A stretch of 64,000 bases of DNA from Muraenolepis orangiensis (lineage: Eukaryota; Chordata; Actinopteri; Gadiformes; Muraenolepididae): positions 21,973,417 to 22,037,416 of the forward strand of contig CM051019.1 of the NCBI GenBank assembly GCA_027704905.1. Reading direction: 5' to 3'. Position 1 is the stretch's first letter. Every line of letters begins with the position of its first letter. Shown here piece by piece: positions 1 to 10,710 of this stretch. The notes under the pieces are model-generated. The model worked only from the letters and a program-made list of their open reading frames with translations. It searched no databases and was not told where the DNA came from. The position numbers were made by a program, and so were the translations under genes.

Positions 1-1260
1 TGTCTCGTTCACAGATCTCCGCCCTACCATCGTACATGACGGTGCATGGCGGGGCCCATCCTCTTAAGATGTCCCCTGGGGCCCACGTTGGAACCTCCAG
101 CTCCAAACCAGAACCCTGGAACAACTTAATCCTGGCCTAGAATACGCACCACTCGCAATATCGTGATACCTGATATATAAACAGAAATATATCTATATCT
201 CCAGATGCGGGAAGATATGGAGATGATGGGGGAGTTTGTTTAGGGTTGTTGTGTGTGAACTTATAACAACCATCAGCAAAACACACGACTCAAACTCACC
301 ATGCACAGTTGAGAGAGTTTATCCTTACTAAATCCTTACTTCAGTTCAACTTAAAGTTTGAAACACTCGTGTCAAAGTATGTAAACACAACAACATCAAG
401 TGCTTTAAAGAACAGTGTCATCAACTGGTTTTGTTCAGGGAACTTTTTCTAAATATTTGGTAATTAGTTGGTAGTAATGTTCTCGTCCACTTGTTGGCAA
501 ACCCTCGGGGACCAGGAAGAATACAGAACCCACTCTCGTCTCAGGAGCCGTGTGAAAAACTGCTATTACCGTTTATAAGAGGTCATGGGGTCATGTCTGG
601 GAAACTGGAAACTGAATACCAGTCCAAACTGGTTAACTGGTCAAACGAATGCGGCACTCCTCCAGACAAGTTGTCAAACGACCTCTAGGTTGATTCACAT
701 CATCACCTTTGAGGCTTGGAAAAGGCAGGCTAATTGAACTTTCATATAATAAGTACAGTTTTCATTACTCAGCGTGATACAAACGTATTATTACTACTTC
801 TGTGAGGGAGACGAGGCTCAGAGAGCGGGACGTGACTGAGAGGACCGGCCGGTAGCACCTCTGCTGTCGGGTGTTTTTCACAACTCACATTTTTTCCCAA
901 CTCTTTTAAGATATTGCAACGCTTCTGTGTTTTAGGTCTTTTTTGTAGGGTCGGGCTTAATATCCGCAAGCCTATAACTACGTAATAAACGTGTTTCATA
1001 ATAGATTGTGTTTCATAACACAATACTGTAGCACAATACTGCTACGTTTTCCTTCTTCCTTCAGAATCCAGCAAAACAATTATGTTTTCATTAACCTGTG
1101 ACACACCTGGAGAAATATGAATGACCTGGCATTGGTCTTGCCATTGCTTCGTAATGTAATACTCATAAATAAAGATGTGCAAAGCTTTGTGTAAAAAGAT
1201 AGAACCCCCTCCACTCCAGTTAAGCTAGTGACAGGCGAGCGCGTGGACGAGCCCGACGTA
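1..1260. other. No gene seen
   Basis: I see no supported exon, RNA gene or recognisable mobile element here. The only longer open frames (around 491-688 and 769-1023) are under 90 codons, show no protein family signature and lack convincing splice context. The DNA is AT-rich and unremarkable. Confidence 0.5.
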
Positions 1261-1261
1261 C

Positions 1262-1310
1262 AGTCATACGGCAGACGCTTTTATCGGAAGCGACTTACAG
1301 TACCTGCACT
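1262..1310 (-). repeat. Dispersed fish repeat tail (GTCGCTT..AAAGCGTCTG type)
   Basis: The stretch with GCAGACGCTTTTATCGGAAG followed by CGACTTACAG is the reverse complement of a short motif seen repeatedly in this window (around 38490, 40625, 45090, 47640 and 59315). It is the end of a high-copy fish interspersed repeat. The exact family was not identified. Confidence 0.5.
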
Positions 1311-1311
1311 A

Positions 1312-1440
1312 AATTAAATGTAGCTCTAACTAAATGTAACGCTAACTGAATCTAGCGCTAACTAAATGTAGCGCTAACTAAATGTAGCTCAAACGAAATG
1401 TAACGCTAACTAAATGTAGCGCTAACTAAATGTAGCTACT
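1312..1440. repeat. Short minisatellite, about 17-bp unit
   Basis: Imperfect tandem copies of TAACTAAATGTAGCGC-like units run through this segment, with variants such as AGCTC and AACGC. There is no coding potential. Confidence 0.75.
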
Positions 1441-1866
1441 ACCAGAGACGTTAGCTCTGGTCGCAGCTGTAGCCCTGCAGAGGATTGTAAAGCCAAAGCA
1501 TTATGTGAATACCGTGTGTTCCTGGATTCTGTGATACATGATATATGAAATATATACAATGTATGAAATATATTCTGTACTTAGTCATCACTTGCTTTCT
1601 TCTGTCTGTGTGTTACCCTACACTACTACAATAGGCAGGATAGTATGGTAAGGGTGGTTCACAGCCTAACCTGTGGACCTGTGGACCAGCAGGATACCCC
1701 CCCACCCGCCCCATCCCTACCTCCCATCCCCTCCCCCATCCTCATACCTTCTCCTAATCATATTCCACTCCAGTCTGCTGAAGTACATACAGAATATACA
1801 TATACGCCATTGGGGGTACACTTTTATCCGAAGCATCTTTAAATACCATAAGTGTGAAACGGACGC

Positions 1867-2075
1867 CAAGATTCAAGATTTGTATTTGCCATTTGCAACA
1901 AGAACAATGGAATGCTTACTGATTGATGATATGTACATGTGTTAAATTGCACAAAAAGCATTTAAAGCATTTTAAAGTGCCAAGTAGTGCAGCAGCCTCA
2001 TGAATACAGTGCAGAACCGTGCAGTAACTGTAATGGGAATGAATATGAGTCTTGAAAGTCCAGCAAAGTTTGGCC
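1867..2075 (-). repeat. LINE 3'-end / foldback-family arm
   Basis: It begins with a TCAAGATTTGTATTTGCCAT stretch and contains ACAATGGAATGCTTACT, then the AAAGTGCCA...AGTGCAGCAGC and TGAATACAGTGCAG blocks. The same series of blocks recurs near 6500-6890 (opposite strand), 12750-12990, 25250-25460, 44530-44760, 45170-45370, 47270-47510, 49790-50040 and 59380-59550. In its coding orientation it is the 3' untranslated tail of a LINE. Confidence 0.6.
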
Positions 2076-2225
2076 AGCAGGTGGCGTTGTTTAGTGAAGT
2101 GAACCTCACTCCCCGACGCCTAAAAGACGTTCTAGTGATGAAGCTGGAGCCCGTGGGTTTTATGTTCTCATGTTAGAGCGTCTGCCTTTCATGCCTGAGG
2201 TTGTGAGTTCGAGCCCAGTGCGGGA
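2075..2225 (+). mobile_element. tRNA-derived SINE, type A
   Basis: The segment starts CCAGCAGGTGGCG and holds TTAGAGCGTCTGCC (A-box-like) and GTGAGTTCGAGCCC (B-box-like), spaced as in a tRNA-derived RNA polymerase III promoter. A second copy with the same order lies at about 28010-28180 inside ctsb. Presence of two copies supports a SINE over a functional tRNA gene; no complete cloverleaf is seen. Confidence 0.6.
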
Positions 2226-2239
2226 CACTCACTGTTGCA

Positions 2240-2535
2240 TCGAGACTTAGCAGTAGCTCAGTCTGTCGGGGACTCGGCTTGGGAACCAGAGGGTTGCCGG
2301 TTCAAGTTCCCGAAAAACGGACCAAGTACGGAGTGAGAACTGGTACTTGGGGAATAAGGTGCCAGTTTGCCTCCTGGGCTGCACTGCCGAGGTGCCCTTG
2401 AGCAAGGCACCAGACCCCTACACGGCTCCCCGGGCGCTGGATATACAATAGCTGCTCCTAATACTAGGATGGGTTAAATGCAGAAAAACTCATTTCTGTG
2501 TACATGTATGTGACCAATAAAGAGGATTTCAAATC
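2240..2535 (+). mobile_element. tRNA-derived SINE, type B, with conserved core
   Basis: A tRNA-like head (TAGCTCAGTCTGT..., then GGTTCAAGTTCC) is followed by a core containing GTGCCCTTGAGCAAGGCACC, a block common in fish SINEs of the V/Deu kind, and then a tail ending ACCAATAAAGAGG. A 5'-truncated reverse copy of the core and tail lies at about 26720-26880. The family name was not determined. Confidence 0.65.
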
Positions 2536-2576
2536 CTCCCAGATTTAGAGTTAGACATTCTTACAATGGCCTAGGG

Positions 2577-3767
2577 TCAACGGTCTTCCAAAGAAGGTAG
2601 GCTTCCTTCTGAAAAGCGAATCCTTCCTATTTGTATGTACTCTTTGTCGAGCTTGACGACATCTTGGCTGAACAGATGAGTGACGTGTCGGTTGAAGTCG
2701 TCGGTCAGCCTCTCCCTGATGACCTCGGCGTATCTTCCCTCCGCCATGTCTCTCCAGCCTCGGACGAACGCCTGCCTCACCTCCGCGCCGGCGGTCTCGT
2801 CCGTTTGCGAGCTAAAACCGTAATCCCGCGCAAACGTCAGTCCTCTCTCCACGTGCTCCCGGAGGTTCTGCAGCGTTCCTTCTGAGACCAGCTCTTGTGC
2901 TGCTTCAGCCATGGCGTCCGCCTCCTTGGTCTCAGCTTTTCTCTCCTCCTCTGAGGCTCCTCCTTCTTCACACTCTGAGACGCAACTCTCGACGCTCTTA
3001 AAGCAGCTCTTCCTGTTCGGCTCTTGTGTGGCGGGCTTCAAAGAGAACCTCAGGCCTTTCGATCCCGCATCCAGCATCCGCTTCACGGCACCGAACAGAT
3101 CCTTAGATAGCGGACCGAGATTTCCCTCGGGGCAATTCTTCGCCATAGCTTCGACATAGCTGTCGTGGTCGTGACTCAGACCAACGCACTCCAGTTGTTG
3201 AAAGTCAACCTCCCGGAACAGAGCCTCCTTGTTCCCCTTGAAGCCCCAGCTCCTGGCGTACCCGATGTGGGTCCTGACCCCGTAGAGAGCGTGCCACTCC
3301 AGGGCCTTCTCCACCAGGTGCAGCATGCAGGGCTGCGTGTCCCGGTCCAGACACGGGCTGCTCCGGGTGAAGATGAACACGTCGGACCCGAGCGCCCGCA
3401 CGCCTTCCGTGGCCAGCAGCTCCTCCGTCTGCCTGACCGCCCGGTCCTCGCTGTGCTCCCCGCGGCCGTAGTCCGGGTAGTACGGCCCGCACATCACCAC
3501 CTCCCGTCGAGTCTCCACCGCCGCCCACGAGTGTTGCCGCTCCCCGGGGCCGCCCTCCTCCGCCATGTCGGCGTGCAGCTCCAGGAACCGCCGGTTGGCC
3601 CGGTCCGACAGGAAGGTGTCGGCGTCCCGCGCGGCGTCCGGCCCCCAGTGCTCCAGCACCTTCCGGACGGAGTAGCGCGTGTCCACCCAGGACGATATCC
3701 GGCTGAGGAGGGCGTCTGCATCGCCGGGCTCCTCGGGAACTCGCACGTCGGTGTCCCCGGCGTGCAT
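2577..3767 (-). CDS. Deaminase-like protein with HxE and PC-x7-C motifs
   Basis: A 396-codon open frame with high GC and strongly protein-like composition. Seen: H105-S-E107 inside GEHSED, then about 31 residues later P138-C139 and C147 inside SSPCLDRDTQPC. This order (HxE, then PC...C) is the zinc-binding and catalytic signature of the cytidine-deaminase fold, although the gap between cysteines is 7 rather than the usual 2-4. Hydrophobic strand-like DVFIFT precedes the PC motif and helix-like LVEKALEWH follows it, as the fold predicts. Residues 255-290 are acidic and Cys/Glu/Lys-rich; residues 290-380 look helical. I do not recognise a named gene, and the substrate is unknown. The chosen ATG has G at -3. 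An ATG 5 bases upstream is out of frame, and a CCCCAG acceptor-like site lies about 20 bases upstream, so a 5' exon is possible. Confidence 0.7.
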   Translation of the reverse strand: MHAGDTDVRVPEEPGDADALLSRISSWVDTRYSVRKVLEHWGPDAARDADTFLSDRANRRFLELHADMAEEGGPGERQHSWAAVETRREVVMCGPYYPDYGRGEHSEDRAVRQTEELLATEGVRALGSDVFIFTRSSPCLDRDTQPCMLHLVEKALEWHALYGVRTHIGYARSWGFKGNKEALFREVDFQQLECVGLSHDHDSYVEAMAKNCPEGNLGPLSKDLFGAVKRMLDAGSKGLRFSLKPATQEPNRKSCFKSVESCVSECEEGGASEEERKAETKEADAMAEAAQELVSEGTLQNLREHVERGLTFARDYGFSSQTDETAGAEVRQAFVRGWRDMAEGRYAEVIRERLTDDFNRHVTHLFSQDVVKLDKEYIQIGRIRFSEGSLPSLEDR

Positions 3768-3799
3768 CCCATGTGGGGGAGGGGGGCTGGGGACACGGT

Positions 3800-4335
3800 C
3801 ACAGAGACAGGGTTAGACAGAGCCTCAGACACTCACTCACCTATCAATATACTGAGACTTTTCGACTTTGAACTTCGAATAATAGTGTGCATCAGAATGT
3901 TTTTCAAGTTAATGCTTCAAAGCCAAAACACACAGAGGGCAGTTTGAAGATGTGAATCCTTACTTGATCACGCCTCGCCATATCCTCTCTCGGTGTGTCG
4001 GCCCCCCAGGGCTCCAACATGGATGTGTGTTCTGCAGATCGCTTGCAAAAACCTTCTTTGCGTTTGAGGGGATCCAGTCAGATTTCATTACTTTACGTTT
4101 TAACCTTAAAAAAGTATAAATAAATACAACACAACACAATGATCAACACAATGTCAGTCAGTCAGGTGTCGTTACCATAGCCTGTGTTTTGATTCAAGGT
4201 AAACAGTTGGCCAACCTCATGAAGGGAACAGGTTCTGCAGGACGTCCAAGACCATAAACACCCAGGATGCACTTAACGTTGAGTGATAGCCTCCATAATG
4301 ACAGGCCTAGGTCGAACGTTCTTGCAGCCATTGTT
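3800..4335. other. Upstream flank of the deaminase-like gene
   Basis: This is the likely 5' side of the minus-strand gene ending at 3767. No CpG island, TATA box or upstream coding exon can be supported. A GTGAGT on the minus strand near 3838 could be a donor for a very short 5' intron, but that is speculation. Confidence 0.3.
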
Positions 4336-4338
4336 TTG

Positions 4339-4398
4339 TAATAATAATAATAATACTAATAATACTAATAATACTAATACTACTACTAATAATAATAA

Positions 4399-4442
<44 letters not shown>

Positions 4443-4559
4443 ATAATAATAATAATACTAATAATACTAATACTAATACTACTAATACTACTACTACTAA
4501 TAATAATAATACTAATAATACTAATACTAATACTACTATACTACTACTACTACTACTAC

Positions 4560-4626
<67 letters not shown>

Positions 4627-4629
4627 TAA
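4339..4629. repeat. (TAA/TAC)n trinucleotide microsatellite
   Basis: About 290 bp of interspersed TAA and TAC triplets end in a pure TAA run. The plus-strand frame through it reads only Asn/Thr and then Ile and is not a gene. Confidence 0.97.
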
Positions 4630-4946
4630 AACGACATCGAGAAGGACTCCATCCAGATGTGCGTGTTTTATTCTTCAGAAACTTCTAAGGTATCAGGGCT
4701 CAGATATTGTTTAATGGAGTAAATCCCCGCAGTATAGAATGGTTAAATAGTACCGGTTTTAACGTTAGAATGACGGTTCGCTCACATGTTATAACGGTCC
4801 ACCCGACGCACCAGGAGACGGAGATCAGTAGACCGAGAAAAGGTTGGACTCGGATCCCAGATAGATCCAGATAGTCAGATGTCAAAACAAATGGGAAAGG
4901 TTTAAACAAGAATCGAATAAGGTAGGAAGGACTCAGTGCTCAGTGC

Positions 4947-4947
<1 letters not shown>

Positions 4948-4997
<50 letters not shown>
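4948..4997. repeat. (GT)n microsatellite
   Basis: About 25 uninterrupted GT dinucleotides. Confidence 0.97.
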
Positions 4998-4998
<1 letters not shown>

Positions 4999-5296
4999 GT
5001 CACACACTACAACTGAAACAGTGTTCAGTCCTGCTCCAGGCTGTAGTTCCTCAGCCCCTCCTTGGAGAGGACTGACACTATGTGGACAGATGTTGTCTTT
5101 GACACATTCCATTCGGACCAGACACATATTGTTTTAAAGTAAGCCTTTATACTTTTAAGAGTTAAACTAGCATTCTTCAAACTAAAATACGCTCTGTCTG
5201 TCTGTCTCCTAATCGATATGCTGTGTATGGCGTGTGTGTCAATGATCCAGTCTGTCATTAATGTAATTTGTTTATGGGACAAGCCAACATGTTCAG

Positions 5297-5567
5297 ACTG
5301 TTTCACTGTGAGAGTGGAGTCTCTTATGCAAACTGTTTCACTGTGAGAGTGGAGTCTCTTATGCAAACTGTTTCACTGTGAGAGTGGAGTCTCTTATACA
5401 AACTGTTTCACTGTGAGAGTGGAGTCTCTTATACAAACTGTTTCACTGTGAGAGTGGAGTCTCTTATACAAACTGTTTCACTGTGAGAGTGGAGTCTCTT
5501 ATACAAACTGTTTCACTGTGAGAGTGGAGTCTCTTATACAAACTGTTTCACTGTGAGAGTGGAGTCT
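5297..5567. repeat. 35-bp minisatellite, about 8 copies
   Basis: The unit begins ACTGTTTCACTGTGAGAGTG and has a constant 35-bp period. Copies differ mainly at one site (ATGCAA versus ATACAA) and so were amplified recently. Confidence 0.95.
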
Positions 5568-5669
5568 TCCATGAACTAATATTATGCAAAGTGTTTCCGT
5601 AACGCCGACAAACACGTCGGACTGGATCTGCTGTGCGTAATGTTGCTATGTGTGTCGTTTGGAGTCGCT

Positions 5670-5880
5670 CCAGCCTCTAGCATGTTGCTCTCAGCCTCCA
5701 GCCTCCAGCAAGTTGCTCTCAGCCTCCAGCCTCCAGCAAGTTGCTCTCAGCCTCCAGCCTCCAGCATGTTGCTCTCAGCCTCCAGCCTCCAGCAAGTTGC
5801 TCTCAGCCTCCATGTTGCTCTCAGCCTCCATGTTGCTCTCAGCCTCCAGCCTCCAGCATGTTGCTCTCAGCCTCTATCAA
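5670..5880. repeat. Minisatellite of TTGCTCTCAGCCTCCAGCC units
   Basis: Tandem copies of a roughly 28-bp unit, with shorter 19-bp versions (TTGCTCTCAGCCTCCA), run through here. All three plus frames are open because of the repeat; none is a gene. Confidence 0.9.
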
Positions 5881-5999
5881 CTGTGAGTCAGAAGCATGGG
5901 CTGTCAGTGACGCAGGTTCAACATTCCACATTCTCCATGTTCTCCATGTGTAGCACGTGGGCCTCCGAGGTTCTTCTGACTCCCATTCACTCCCGCTTG

Positions 6000-6900
6000 G
6001 TCTTTTTACTACAGTTAAACTTCACAATAAGTAATAATGAAAAGTAATAAATTGCAGAACAATAAAGAACAATAAACAAGTGTCTGAGTATGCATATGGA
6101 GGCTGGGGCAAAGCAGTGCAGTAACAGCTATAAGGCCAGTGAAGAAGGATGATACAGTGTGATATGGATGACATGTTATGATAGTGGCAGCACGCCTAGC
6201 AGTTCAGTAGGTCACTGCCTGTGGATGCTAACTGTCCTTGAACCTGCTGGTCTTGGTTCAGATGCTGTGGTACCGGCGCCCGGACGGTAGGAGGGAGAAG
6301 AGATGGAGCATTGAGGAGATCTTTAGGACCAGATGTCGGAAGAAGGCCATCTCCATCACAAAGGACCTCAACCACCCTGGGCACCATCTCTTCTCCTCGC
6401 TGCGGTCCGGTCGCCGGTTCCCCAGCATCCGTACAAGGACTAGCAGGGTTAAGGACAGTTCTTATCCACAGGCAGTGTCATAACGTTGTCATCCATATTT
6501 CATTACACTATCATACTTTTGCTGGACTTTCTGGACTCTACTGTTCTGCACTGTATTCATGATGCTGCTGCTACTGGAACTTTAAAATGATTTTAAATGG
6601 TTTTTGCACAATTCAACACATGAACATATCATCCATCAGTCACTTTATTGATCTTTTTATTGTGTACAGTGTTGTATTGTATATATTTAGTGCATAGTAT
6701 AGTACATAGTATAGTACATAGTATAGTACATAGTATAGTACATAGTATAGCACATAGTATAGTACATAGTATAGTACATAGTATAGTACATAGTATAGTA
6801 CATAGTATAGTACATAGTGTTACATTGGAGGTAATCCATACTGCGGGAGGGACTGGGGAGTAAGTTTGTTGCATATGGCAATTAAACATCTTGTATCTGT
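6000..6900. mobile_element. Foldback element built from two inverted LINE 3' ends
   Basis: From about 6030 to 6305 the sequence reads, on the minus strand, a LINE protein C-terminus and part of its 3' tail. From about 6305 to 6483 the plus strand reads the same C-terminus (NHPGHHLFS, SGRRFPSIRTRT), followed by the matching 3' tail to about 6890, which ends in the GCGGGAGGGA...GGAGTAAG block. The two halves are therefore head-to-head copies of one LINE end. A 12-bp satellite (6691-6820) interrupts the right half. Confidence 0.55.
6691..6820. repeat. 12-bp satellite (CATAGTATAGTA)n
   Basis: About ten copies of CATAGTATAGTA, one with a G-to-C change. It sits inside the right half of the foldback element. 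Confidence 0.93.
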
Positions 6901-6979
6901 AATTTTTACTCTGGTAGTCGTTGCTAGGTGTGGAGGTTGGTGGGTGTTTTAAGCAGCCTCACCTGACCCGAGTCAGGCT

Positions 6980-7192
<213 letters not shown>

Positions 7193-7199
7193 TCCATTA

Positions 7200-8600
7200 A
7201 ATAAAGCAACAAATCAATTTGTTACGATTCAGTTAGCTGAACTTCTCCCATTCTCCGAAGTAACGCTGAATACCAACACGCTGCCTACTTTATAGACACT
7301 TTTCACGTGTGACAAAACTGGTTTTATTGACCACTTTGTGTTGAGAAGGTTATTCTTTGCCGGACCAACCATAAGTCAATTGGTTATAGACATCTTCAGT
7401 AATATATTATACACAAAGACTATTTTCACTAAACTCACTCCTAAATACAATATATGACGCTATATTATAAGCAGTGGCGTGTATAGGCCTATGTGTAAAC
7501 TAGTATTGTTAAAGTATAGTGTTGTATAAAGTATAGTATATAGTAGGTAGTATCAGGGTCGTTTATAGTATCGTATTGTATAGTATAGTTTTGCATAGTT
7601 TAGTATAGTGTTGTTGTTTAACTGCGGGAGTGAATGGGGAGTAAGCATTCCATTGTACTTAAAACACCATACATATACATACAAAAACACCTTCAATCAT
7701 CTTAATCTTGTACCTTTTGCTTTCCCTCATATTTTCTTAAAAATAACTATAACAATTAAAATAATATAATGTGTCAACCAGCTTCACTAAAACATTCATC
7801 ACCAATATAATTAGTTTGTCAATCACTTTGTTGCGCCGATTCTGTCTAAGATCATTTAATAGCAATAGTAACAATAGCAACACCGCCCCCTGGTGTTTGT
7901 GATGAGACATTACGTATCTGTTTGATGTACTCCGCACTGACAGACACTTTTTAAGATTGCCATGTAGTGACTACTACTATAGATAAGAATGGGGGGGGGG
8001 AAGCTGAAATCAGGTTTTTAATTGCAATACAAAAAAGAAAAAAGGGGAACAGAAATAGTTAACTGTTGTACTTTTACTATTCCTGTTTAAACTACAGTCC
8101 TTCCTGCTCTGGTTTTCTAACTGAACCTAAAGCAGACCTCCTGCCCGGGTCCTCCAGGCGCTCCGGCGTGTGTTGGAACACCAGGTTGTTCCAACACACG
8201 GTACCGGAGGAAGTGGGACGGGGAGCGCCTTATGTCCCGGCCCTCGATCACAAGCGAGTCCTGTTTGACAGAGGAAGACGCCTGGACTACTTGGTGTGTC
8301 TAAAACTAAATTAGTTATTTATTTTACTATGCCCATGTATGCAGAGCTAGACTTGAAGTCTATCTCTGTTGTGTCTTGATGAACCTACGGAGGTGGAGAC
8401 GGAGTCACACTCTCCCGGAGGAGGAGGTCACGTCAGGACCACAGATATTGTCCTCCACCGGAGACCGGTCCCACCAGCCGAGGGGGTCAGGGTGCCGCTC
8501 CCGGGGGCCACCCAGACAGCCACGAGGAACGCCTGGGTGGCTGGGTGAAATTACTTCTTACTGCGAGTCCTTTTAAGAGTCTGTACTTCTTTTACTTGAG
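7200..8600. other. Repeat-flecked intergenic DNA, no gene supported
   Basis: This holds a fragment of the LINE 3' tail (about 7620-7665), a TATAG-rich stretch (7505-7610) and a GC-rich portion (8130-8560) of unknown origin. An inverted repeat lies at 8168-8179/8188-8199 (GTGTGTTGGAAC and its complement). No frame here shows a recognisable protein family. Confidence 0.4.
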
Positions 8601-8626
8601 TACAAATTGGAATCAAGTCAAGTTCT

Positions 8627-10165
8627 GTCTATTGTCCATCCATCCATCCAGCGTCTACCGCTTATCCGTGGTCGGGTCGCAGAGGTAGCAGCTCCAGCAG
8701 GGGACTCCAAACTTCCCTCTCCATGGCAACATGGACCAGCTCTGACTGGGGGATCCCGAGGGGTTCCCAGGCCAGTGTGGAGATGTAATCACCCCACCTG
8801 TACCTCGGTCTGCCCCGTGGTCTCCTTCCAGCTGGACCTTGGTCTGCCCCGTGGTCTCCTCCCACCTGTACCTCGGTCTGCCCCGTGGTCTCCTTCCAGC
8901 TGGACCTTGGTCTGCCCCGTGGTCTCCTCCTCCCACCTGTACCTCGGTCTGCCCCGTGGTCTCTTCCCAGTTGGATGTGCCTGGAAAACCTCCCTCGGGA
9001 GGCGACCAGGAAGCATCCTCACTAGATCCTCACCTCAACTGGCTCCTTTCTACGCGAAGGAGCAGCGGCTCTACTCCGAGTCTCTCACGAGTGACTGAGC
9101 TTCTCACCCTATCCCTCAGGGAGATACCAGCCACCCTCCTGAGGAAACCCTTTTCGACCGATTGCATTCGTGATCTCGTCCTTTCGGTCATTACCCATTG
9201 TTCATGACCATAGGTGAGGGTAGGAAGGAAGACTGACCGGTAGATCGAGAGCTTTGCCTTCTGGCTCAGCTCTCCTTTGGTTACAACGGTGTGGTAAAGG
9301 GCACCCAATACCTCTCCTAATCTCAAGCTCCATCCTCCCCACACTCGAGAACAAGACCCCGAGATACTTGAACTCCTTCACTTGGGATAAGGACTCCCTC
9401 CCTACTTGGAGTAGACAATCCACCAGTTTCCTGCTCAGAACCATGGCCTCAGATTTGGAGGTGCTGATCCTCATCCCAGCCGCTTCACATTCCGCTGCAA
9501 ACCGGTCCAGTGAGTGCTGAAGGTCACATACTGATGACGCAAACAGGACCACATCATCTGCAAACAGCAGCGATTCAATCCTGAGCCCACCATACTGAAA
9601 CCCCTCCCCTCCATGACTACGCCTTGAAATCCTGTCCATGAAAATCACAAACAGGATGGGTGACAAAGCGCAGCCCTGGCGGAGGCCAACACCCACTGAG
9701 AACAGGCCTGACTTACTACCGAGAATCCGGACACAGCTCTTGCTTTGGGAGTAGAGAGATTGGATGGCCCTCAACAGTGACCCCCGCAACCCATACTCCC
9801 GCAGCACCCCCCACAGTATTTCCCCAGGGGCCCGATCATATGCCTTCTCCAAATCCACAAAACACATGTAGACCGGATGGGCATACTCCCAAGCCCCCTC
9901 CAGGATCCATGCAAGAGTGAAAAGCTGGTCCGTTGTTCCACGACCAGGGCGGAATCCGCATTGTTCCTCTTCAATCTGAGGTTCGACTATCGGCCGAACC
10001 CTCCTTTCCAGCACCTTGGAGTAGACTTTCCCAGGGAGGCTGAGTAATGTGATACCCCTGTAATTGGTACACACCCTCTGGTCACCCTTTGTGAACAGGG
10101 GTACCACCACCCCCGTTTGCCAGTCCTCAGGCACTGTCCCAGACTTCCACGCAATGTTGAAAAGC
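8627..10165 (-). mobile_element. Rex3-like (RTE clade) LINE, 5'-truncated
   Basis: The minus strand encodes the reverse transcriptase half of a non-LTR retrotransposon. The main frame (10134 to 9202) shows NYRGITLLS, CGFRPGRGTTDQ, MCFVDLEKAYDR, GLRQGCALSP and the catalytic LLFADDVVLFA box. A frame change near 9250-9340 leads into the C-terminal part (KLSIYRSVFLPTLTYGHE, TERTRSRM). The 3' end at 8627-8660 finishes in a short (TGGA)n tail, characteristic of the fish element Rex3. The 5' end is lost in an AT-rich stretch at about 10165. Bases 8795-8960 contain a local 60-70-bp duplication of the PRGRPRYRW segment. It is inactive because of frameshifts and truncation. Confidence 0.85.
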
Positions 10166-10257
10166 TAATATATATATATAAAAAATAGGATTTATATATA
10201 TAATGTTATATATATATATAATATTATTTTTATCAAATCAACCCAAATCAGCGAGCA

Positions 10258-10298
<41 letters not shown>

Positions 10299-10300
10299 AC

Positions 10301-10359
<59 letters not shown>

Positions 10360-10360
10360 A
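10258..10360. repeat. (CA)n microsatellite
   Basis: About 100 bp of CA repeats with a few CG interruptions. Confidence 0.97.
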
Positions 10361-10369
10361 ATCATGAGT

Positions 10370-10555
10370 AATCATACCCACCCAAAAAATAATTAAGGAT
10401 CTAGGAGCCCAATATGATCGATCTGACCAGTAGCTTTGGGCCTTTCTGCTTCACACACATTGCATTTTTGTTGAAGTCTGTCATGTATTTACCATTATCT
10501 GATCGGTGATCGATCTGTGATCGATGGCCGATCGATCGGAGCATCCCTAGTTGAA
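10370..10555 (-). mobile_element. hAT-like transposon end (fragment)
   Basis: On the minus strand the segment starts CTAGGGATGCTCCGATCGAT, which resembles the terminal inverted repeat of fish hAT elements (CAGGGATGC...CCGAT). Self-complementary GATCGAT units follow. The other terminus is not seen, so this is a fragment or a misreading of a palindromic stretch. Confidence 0.35.
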
Positions 10556-10710
10556 AGTTTGGTTTGCGATGGTTTCACACTTATTGAGCCAATTATATTA
10601 CCGGTAATTAAAATAAGATAAGAGATAAGACAGATTAAATAGATTTTATAAAATTATACTATAAAAGTATGATTCAAATGTAAAGTCACGGGATGGAGGG
10701 GGGGGGGTGT

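Noticed and set aside
2160..2225. Possible functional tRNA gene (A and B boxes)
   Set aside because: A second diverged copy with the same flanks lies in ctsb, so this is a SINE head.
3165..3947. 260-codon plus-strand frame opposite the deaminase-like gene
   Set aside because: It is antisense to the GC-rich coding frame. Its composition is a by-product of codon bias, and no family motif is present.
10540..10640. Promoter or origin around GATCGAT clusters
   Set aside because: The palindromic GATCGAT units fit a hAT-like terminal repeat better, and nothing downstream is transcribed that I can support.
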